Assembly (NCBI RefSeq): GCF_900119315.1 | Contig: NZ_LT827010.1 | Span: 6,295,001 to 6,359,000, forward strand | Source: Actinoplanes sp. SE50/110 | GTDB taxonomy: Bacteria > Actinomycetota > Actinomycetes > Mycobacteriales > Micromonosporaceae | Reading direction: 5' to 3' | Length of the DNA: 64,000 nt | Shown: positions 60,274-64,000 of the stretch, one piece after another | How positions within the stretch are numbered: the stretch's first letter is position 1 | Layout: each line of letters begins with the position of its first letter | Notes under the pieces: model-generated | The model's database searches: none | Told to the model about the DNA's origin: nothing | The model's input: only the letters and a program-made list of their open reading frames with translations | Made by a program: the position numbers and the translations under genes

Positions 60274-60840
60274 TTAGAGCGGTGAGGCTGCGTTGTCGAG
60301 CAGTTGCTGCAGGTCGCAGGCTGATTGGTAGATGACGTTGATCTGGTGTGCCTGGGCGGGGCGCATGGTGGTGTCGTCGTGCAGGACTTCGGCCCAGCCG
60401 AGGATCTTGGCGATGGGATGGCGCAGGTGGTGGGACAGTTCCCGCCGATCGTGGTCGGTGTCCAGATGCTGCCACAGGGTGCTCAGGTGCGGTATGGCGG
60501 CTGCCGGCTGGTGGATGTCGCGGTGGCGGGGGAAGCCGCGCATCTGGGTCAGGTTGTGCCGGCACAGGCTGCACAAGGGCAGGTGGGCTTGTCCGTCGAC
60601 GGGTTCGGCGGGACGCAGGCAGGCGATGTGGGAGCTGGGGTCGACCATGATGCAGCAGTCGATGCCGGCGGTGGTGAAGTCGTCCAGGCTCAGGCCGAGC
60701 AAGGCCAGGCGGTCGTGCAGTTCGGTGGTGTGGCAGTCGCCGGCCCAGATCCGGTCGCGGCACAGCCGGTAGCACAGGCCCGGGTCGGTGATGTCGGGGA
60801 TCTGCAGCAGCCGCCAGCCGCCGGCGTGGACGAGTTGCAT
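60274..60840 (-). CDS. Protein with a HisKA-like helix pair, no kinase domain
   Basis: 188 residues. The C-terminal 55 residues (RRELSHHLRHPIAKILGWAE, then QINVIYQSACDLQQLLDNA) match the dimerisation and phospho-His region of histidine kinases (SHxLR-P). No ATP-binding domain follows. The N-terminal part has CSLCRHNLTQMRGFP and other Cys/His residues that may bind metal. It could be a phosphotransfer or kinase-inhibitor protein in the adjacent chemosensory cluster. Confidence 0.6.
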   Translation of the reverse strand: MQLVHAGGWRLLQIPDITDPGLCYRLCRDRIWAGDCHTTELHDRLALLGLSLDDFTTAGIDCCIMVDPSSHIACLRPAEPVDGQAHLPLCSLCRHNLTQMRGFPRHRDIHQPAAAIPHLSTLWQHLDTDHDRRELSHHLRHPIAKILGWAEVLHDDTTMRPAQAHQINVIYQSACDLQQLLDNAASPL

Positions 60841-61051
60841 TGTGCTCCTTGGCCGGGCTGTTGAGCGGCAGGCGGAGGGCGGGTAGGTGGCTTACTCATC
60901 GGCGTCGGCGTTGCCGGTATAAGCCTTCAGATACCGGGGTTCCTGGCCCGGGTGGGTGGTCGTGCCACTCCACCGTGCAGGGTTGAATGCCAGCGGCCAG
61001 GGTGGCGTTACAGCAGCTCGCGTATCGGCGGTAGCCCAGTGGCTCAGGGTG

Positions 61052-61564
61052 TCAGTCCAGGTCGCTGAACTCCTGCAGCAGCGCGGTGATTTCCTGCGCA
61101 GCGCAGGCCAGTTCCGCCAGCTGCTCGGGAGTGAACTGGTGAGCCTGGGTGCCGAGAATGCAGTGGGCGCCGACGATCTGGCCGCCGACGGTCAGGGGCA
61201 CACCGGCGTAGCTGCCGATGCCGTCGATGGTGACCAGGGGGTTGGTGGCTTGTTCGGAGTGGTGGGCATCGGGGATGACGTACGGCCGGCCGGTGGTGAT
61301 CATGTTGGCGCAGAAGGACCATTCCACCGGGGTGCCGTCCGCGGCGGCGATCCAGGTGTCGTCGAGGCCGGTGGCGCCGACGGTCATCTGGGAGGTGTTG
61401 AACACCAGGGTGGCCAGGCTGATCGGCAGGCCGGTGCGTTCGGCGGTGCGCGCGGTGATCCGGTTGAGCGCCGTCCGTAGGTCGAGGTTGTCGAAGTCGA
61501 TGCTGGCCAGCACGCGCATGCGTTCAGGGGCGGCCAGTGTGGTGGACTGCTGGTTGTTGATCAT
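61052..61564 (-). CDS. GAF-domain protein
   Basis: 170 residues; the ATG at 61564 has GGAG seven bases upstream. The GAF core runs from about residue 20 to 165: RTAERTGLPISLATLVFNTS, EWSFCANMITTGRPYVIPDA, IGSYAGVPLTVGGQIVGAHC with TPEQLAELACAAQEITALL. The conserved Cys in WSFCANM could be redox- or ligand-active. It has no output domain and probably works with the neighbouring HisKA-like protein. Confidence 0.85.
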   Translation of the reverse strand: MINNQQSTTLAAPERMRVLASIDFDNLDLRTALNRITARTAERTGLPISLATLVFNTSQMTVGATGLDDTWIAAADGTPVEWSFCANMITTGRPYVIPDAHHSEQATNPLVTIDGIGSYAGVPLTVGGQIVGAHCILGTQAHQFTPEQLAELACAAQEITALLQEFSDLD

Positions 61565-61629
61565 CAGTTTCTCCGAGGCTGCTGGCACGGGGCGGGTACC
61601 GACGTGGTGAGGGCGCGCATGCTGGCGGC

Positions 61630-61893
61630 TCAGACGTTCTGGTGCAGGGCGCGGTAGGTGACGGCCCGGATTTTCTCGGAGCGGGCGGTTACGCGCAGGA
61701 CGTCGCCGATGGTCATGAGTTCCTCGGTGAGGCGGACCAGGTCGTCGGTGGTGCCGGATCGGGTCAGGCGCAGTTTCTTGGCGGTGAGGTCGACCAGCGC
61801 GCGGGCGGTTTCGGGCCCGAGTTGGGCGCTGAGGGCGGCGGTCAGGGACGCCTGGGTGGGCTGGTCGAGGTCGTAGCCGGGGACGGTGGGCAC
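61630..61893 (-). CDS. Small unknown protein of the sensory cluster (87 residues)
   Basis: PTVPGYDLDQPTQASLTAAL and LVDLTAKKLRLTRSGTTDDL: helical, no signal. Same strand and close to the MCP and GAF genes, so probably one transcription unit. Confidence 0.6.
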   Translation of the reverse strand: MPTVPGYDLDQPTQASLTAALSAQLGPETARALVDLTAKKLRLTRSGTTDDLVRLTEELMTIGDVLRVTARSEKIRAVTYRALHQNV

Positions 61894-61960
61894 GGTGGCG
61901 GGCTCCTTGTGCTGGTCTCGGGAGGTGTGTCGGCAGGACGGTGCTGGCTGGCAGGCCAGG

Positions 61961-63211
61961 TCAGAACAGTTCGATCGCGGCTTGCTCGACCGGGGCGGGC
62001 CGCGCGGTGCGCGGGGCCGCCGGGACGGGCTGCGTTCGAGGCGTACTGGTGCTGTAGCGGGCGGTGAGCTGGTCGAGGCCGGCGGCGATGCAGGCCAGGG
62101 TGGCGATCTCGTCGGCGACTTCGCGGGTGCCTTCGGTCGATCGGCTGGCGGTGTGCGCGAGGTCGGTGATGGTGGCGGTCAGCGCGAGCGCGGTGTCGGC
62201 GGTGTCGTTGACGCGTTGGGTCATCGCGGTGGTGCTGGCCCGTTGCGCGTCGACGGCCGCGCCGATGTATTCCTGCTCGGTGTTGATCTGCGCGATGGCA
62301 CCGGCGATGCCCTGCAACGCGGTGACGGTGGCCGCGGCGTCCTCGCGGATCGCGTCGACTTGGGCGTCGATGCTGCCGGTGGCCTGCTCGGTCTGCTGCG
62401 CCAAGCCCTTCACCTCACCGGCCACCACCGCGAACCCCTTACCCGCGTCGCCGGCGCGGGCGGCTTCGATGGTGGCGTTGAGGGCCAGCAGGTTGGTTTG
62501 CGCGGCGACGCTGTTGATGAACGCGACGACGCCGCTGATCTGGGTGCTGGAGGTTTCCAGCCGGGTCACGCTGTCGCGGGTGGTCGCCGCGGCCGTCACT
62601 CCGTCGGTGGCGGCCTGCCCGGCGGTGGCGGCCCGGGCGGCGATCGCGTCGATGCTGGAACGCACTTCGCCGGCGCCGTCGCGCAGCTGGTGCAGGGTGG
62701 TGTTGACCTCGCCGATGGACTGCGACAGCAGCATCGCCTGCTGCGCGGTCTCGGCGGTGTGCCGGGTCACCGCCCCCGCGTGCTCCGACAGCCCATCGCT
62801 GGCGGCATGCAACTCCCGGGCGTGATCGGCCACCTGGCCCAGCAGCATGGCGAGGCCTTTCGCGCCCCGGTTGACGCACGCCGCGGCCAGCGTGATCTCG
62901 TCACGGCCCCGGTCGTCGACGCGCACGTCGACGTCACCGGCGGCCAGCGACTCCATCGCCGCCAGCAGGGTGCGCACCCGCGCGAACCGGCGCCGCATGT
63001 CGATGACGGCCTCGGCGAACAGCAGCGTCAGCAGCAGCGCCATCACGTACAACATGCGCCGCGACAGGTCGATCTGCAGCAGTTGCCGGCCCTGCGGGTC
63101 GATCAGCAGCCACACCGTGGCGATGCTGATCGGCAGGAACATCGCCACCCCGACGCGGACCAGCAACGCCGTCGCGATGCTGTGCTGCCACCGCCGCTCG
63201 GGCGCCGGCAT
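61961..63211 (-). CDS. Methyl-accepting chemotaxis protein
   Basis: 416 residues from the ATG at 63211 (a GTG at 63226 is an alternative). Two N-terminal membrane helices (ATALLVRVGVAMFLPISIAT and MLYVMALLLTLLFAEAVI) with only a short loop between them, then HAMP, then a long helical signalling domain. The hairpin tip NSVAAQTNLLALNATIEAAR with AGDAGKGFAVVAGEVKGLA is the conserved MCP contact for CheA/CheW. The ligand domain is nearly absent, so it may sense membrane state or a cytoplasmic signal. Confidence 0.93.
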   Translation of the reverse strand: MPAPERRWQHSIATALLVRVGVAMFLPISIATVWLLIDPQGRQLLQIDLSRRMLYVMALLLTLLFAEAVIDMRRRFARVRTLLAAMESLAAGDVDVRVDDRGRDEITLAAACVNRGAKGLAMLLGQVADHARELHAASDGLSEHAGAVTRHTAETAQQAMLLSQSIGEVNTTLHQLRDGAGEVRSSIDAIAARAATAGQAATDGVTAAATTRDSVTRLETSSTQISGVVAFINSVAAQTNLLALNATIEAARAGDAGKGFAVVAGEVKGLAQQTEQATGSIDAQVDAIREDAAATVTALQGIAGAIAQINTEQEYIGAAVDAQRASTTAMTQRVNDTADTALALTATITDLAHTASRSTEGTREVADEIATLACIAAGLDQLTARYSTSTPRTQPVPAAPRTARPAPVEQAAIELF

Positions 63212-63710
63212 CGACTGCCCGGTCACCCGCCTGCGGCACGGCTGTGCTCGCGACGGCGTGCAGCCGGCCCAGCAGGGTGGCGAGCTGCTGCCACTCCCCA
63301 TCGCTGAACACGTCATGATGTGCCGCGAACACCTGCTCACATCGAGCCCGCCCGGCATCCAGCAAGGCGCACCCGGCCGGTGTGATAGCCACCAGGACCC
63401 GCCTGCGATCATCGACAGCACGCCGGCGCTCGATCCAGCCACGCTCGGCGAGCTGCTCGGTGACCGTGGTAACCGTCGACGAGCTCAACGCCGTCCGCTG
63501 CACCACATCGACCAGCGACAGCCCGTCCGCGGCCGCCGCCAGCGCGCTGAGCACCCACCAGCCGCCCTCGCTGAGACCCAGCTCCTCCAAAGCGGCAAGG
63601 GCCTGCGCCGTCATCCGGCGCCCCACATCACTGATCAACAACTCGACCGGGAGGGTCCGGACCTCGACTGCGTTCACACCGAGCCCATCGGCTCGACTCG
63701 GCAAGGACAT
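62934..63710 (-). CDS. MarR-family regulator with frame-shifted end overlapping MCP
   Basis: The MarR winged-helix core is clear: RRMTAQALAALEELGLSEGG, LSLVDVVQRTALSSSTVTTV and TEQLAERGWIERRRAVDDRR, then a dimerisation helix to about RLHAVAS (near 63250). The open frame then runs on to 62934, but that part is only the other-frame reading of the MCP gene. A TGA in the alternative frame lies in GGGTGACC at about 63224, where it would form a GTGA overlap with the MCP start. A single-base change upstream would restore this. Start at 63710. Confidence 0.7.
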   Translation of the reverse strand: MSLPSRADGLGVNAVEVRTLPVELLISDVGRRMTAQALAALEELGLSEGGWWVLSALAAAADGLSLVDVVQRTALSSSTVTTVTEQLAERGWIERRRAVDDRRRVLVAITPAGCALLDAGRARCEQVFAAHHDVFSDGEWQQLATLLGRLHAVASTAVPQAGDRAVDAGARAAVAAQHRDGVAGPRRGGDVPADQHRHGVAADRPAGPATAADRPVAAHVVRDGAAADAAVRRGRHRHAAPVRAGAHPAGGDGVAGRR

Positions 63711-63781
63711 GAGTCCTCCGGTGCCGAAACATCCGGCACCGGAAGAGTCAGAGGAATGGAGTAGACCAAGCGGTGAACTCG

Positions 63782-64000
63782 CTACGACTCGAACTCGAAG
63801 CTGTATCGGCCGGGGTGCGCTTTGGGAAGCAGGCAGTCGTCGTCGCTCTGCTGGTTGTGGTGGTCGCAGAAGTCCGCGAGGGTCAGCGCGCGCTGACCGG
63901 CGTCCCAGCGGATCCACCAGTGGTCGCCGTGCTGGGTGGCGATGAGGAATGCCGTGTGCTGTTCGTCGTGACCGGCGGCCAATTCGCAGGTGATCTTTGC
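63782..64000 (-). CDS. Unknown small protein, cut by the window edge
   Basis: The frame is open from the window end: FLIATQHGDHWWIRWDAGQR and LTLADFCDHHNQQSDDDCLL, with HPGRYSFEFES at the end. The start lies beyond the window, or at a TTG at 63982. A soluble His/Asp-rich protein; unassigned. Confidence 0.5.
   Translation of the reverse strand, partial: AKITCELAAGHDEQHTAFLIATQHGDHWWIRWDAGQRALTLADFCDHHNQQSDDDCLLPKAHPGRYSFEFES

Noticed and set aside
59000..64000. Right attachment site of the element
   Set aside because: No sequence resembling the missing C-terminal half of the POT transporter is seen here, so attR cannot be placed in this window.
1..64000. CRISPR arrays, retrons, diversity-generating repeats, rRNA genes
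   Set aside because: No regularly spaced direct repeats with unique spacers, no reverse transcriptase motif and no rRNA-like sequence were seen; the only regular repeats are the 11-bp iterons and the 12-bp tandem operator.

Overview
The window is high-GC actinobacterial DNA with the gene style of Micromonosporaceae; an Actinoplanes-like motile soil actinomycete is the best guess. The reasons are many GTG starts, ATGA/GTGA overlaps, ESX (type VII) secreted-protein operons, a DbpA-type RNA helicase, and a chemoreceptor cluster at the right end. The genus is an inference.

Region 1 (1-20.3 kb) is chromosomal backbone with accessory genes. On the minus strand lies a formate dehydrogenase operon (alpha, beta, NrfD-like gamma). 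Its alpha subunit is a selenoprotein: an in-frame UGA at 4481-4483 sits in the canonical active-site context and is followed by a SECIS-like hairpin. Divergent from it is a Pro-rich, membrane-anchored protein with a nuclease-like C-terminus. Next is a compact type VII polymorphic-toxin operon: YbaB-like, EspC-like, large WXG100-like, CdiA-CT-like nuclease toxin, immunity protein. Then follow a DEAD-box RNA helicase, a decayed stretch, a PD-(D/E)XK nuclease/SF1 helicase protein (DUF2075 type), a hotdog-fold protein, a secreted zinc metalloprotease, and a POT peptide transporter.

Region 2 (20.3 to about 59.2 kb) is an integrative element that cuts the POT transporter gene after about 305 codons. 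It starts with a large serine integrase. Its phiC31 gp3-like recombination directionality factor lies 20 kb away. Between 21.9 and 34.4 kb is a cargo island of orphan immunity-like genes (DUF7660, HEAT, SMI1/KNR4 and others), a second ESX-type operon with no toxin, a HINT pretoxin remnant, and two related IS elements placed end to end, each carrying an immunity-like passenger. From 34.5 kb a phage-type lysogeny switch (repressor, three palindromic operators, Cro-like gene) controls a rightward early operon: C5 methyltransferase, RecB-like nuclease, RDF, RusA, a deleted dcd, SSB, several GIY-YIG nucleases, many tiny overlapping genes, a replication initiator with 11-bp iterons inside it, and a DnaB helicase. 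DnaB is split by an IS481-like element. No capsid, portal, terminase or tail gene is visible. The element is therefore either a satellite-like or plasmid-like integrative element, or a prophage that has lost its late genes.

Region 3 (59.2-64 kb) begins with decayed fragments, including a truncated pentapeptide-repeat gene. It continues with a minus-strand sensory cluster: a MarR regulator overlapping a methyl-accepting chemotaxis protein, a small protein, a GAF protein and a HisKA-like protein. The other half of the POT gene (the expected attR side) is not in the window.
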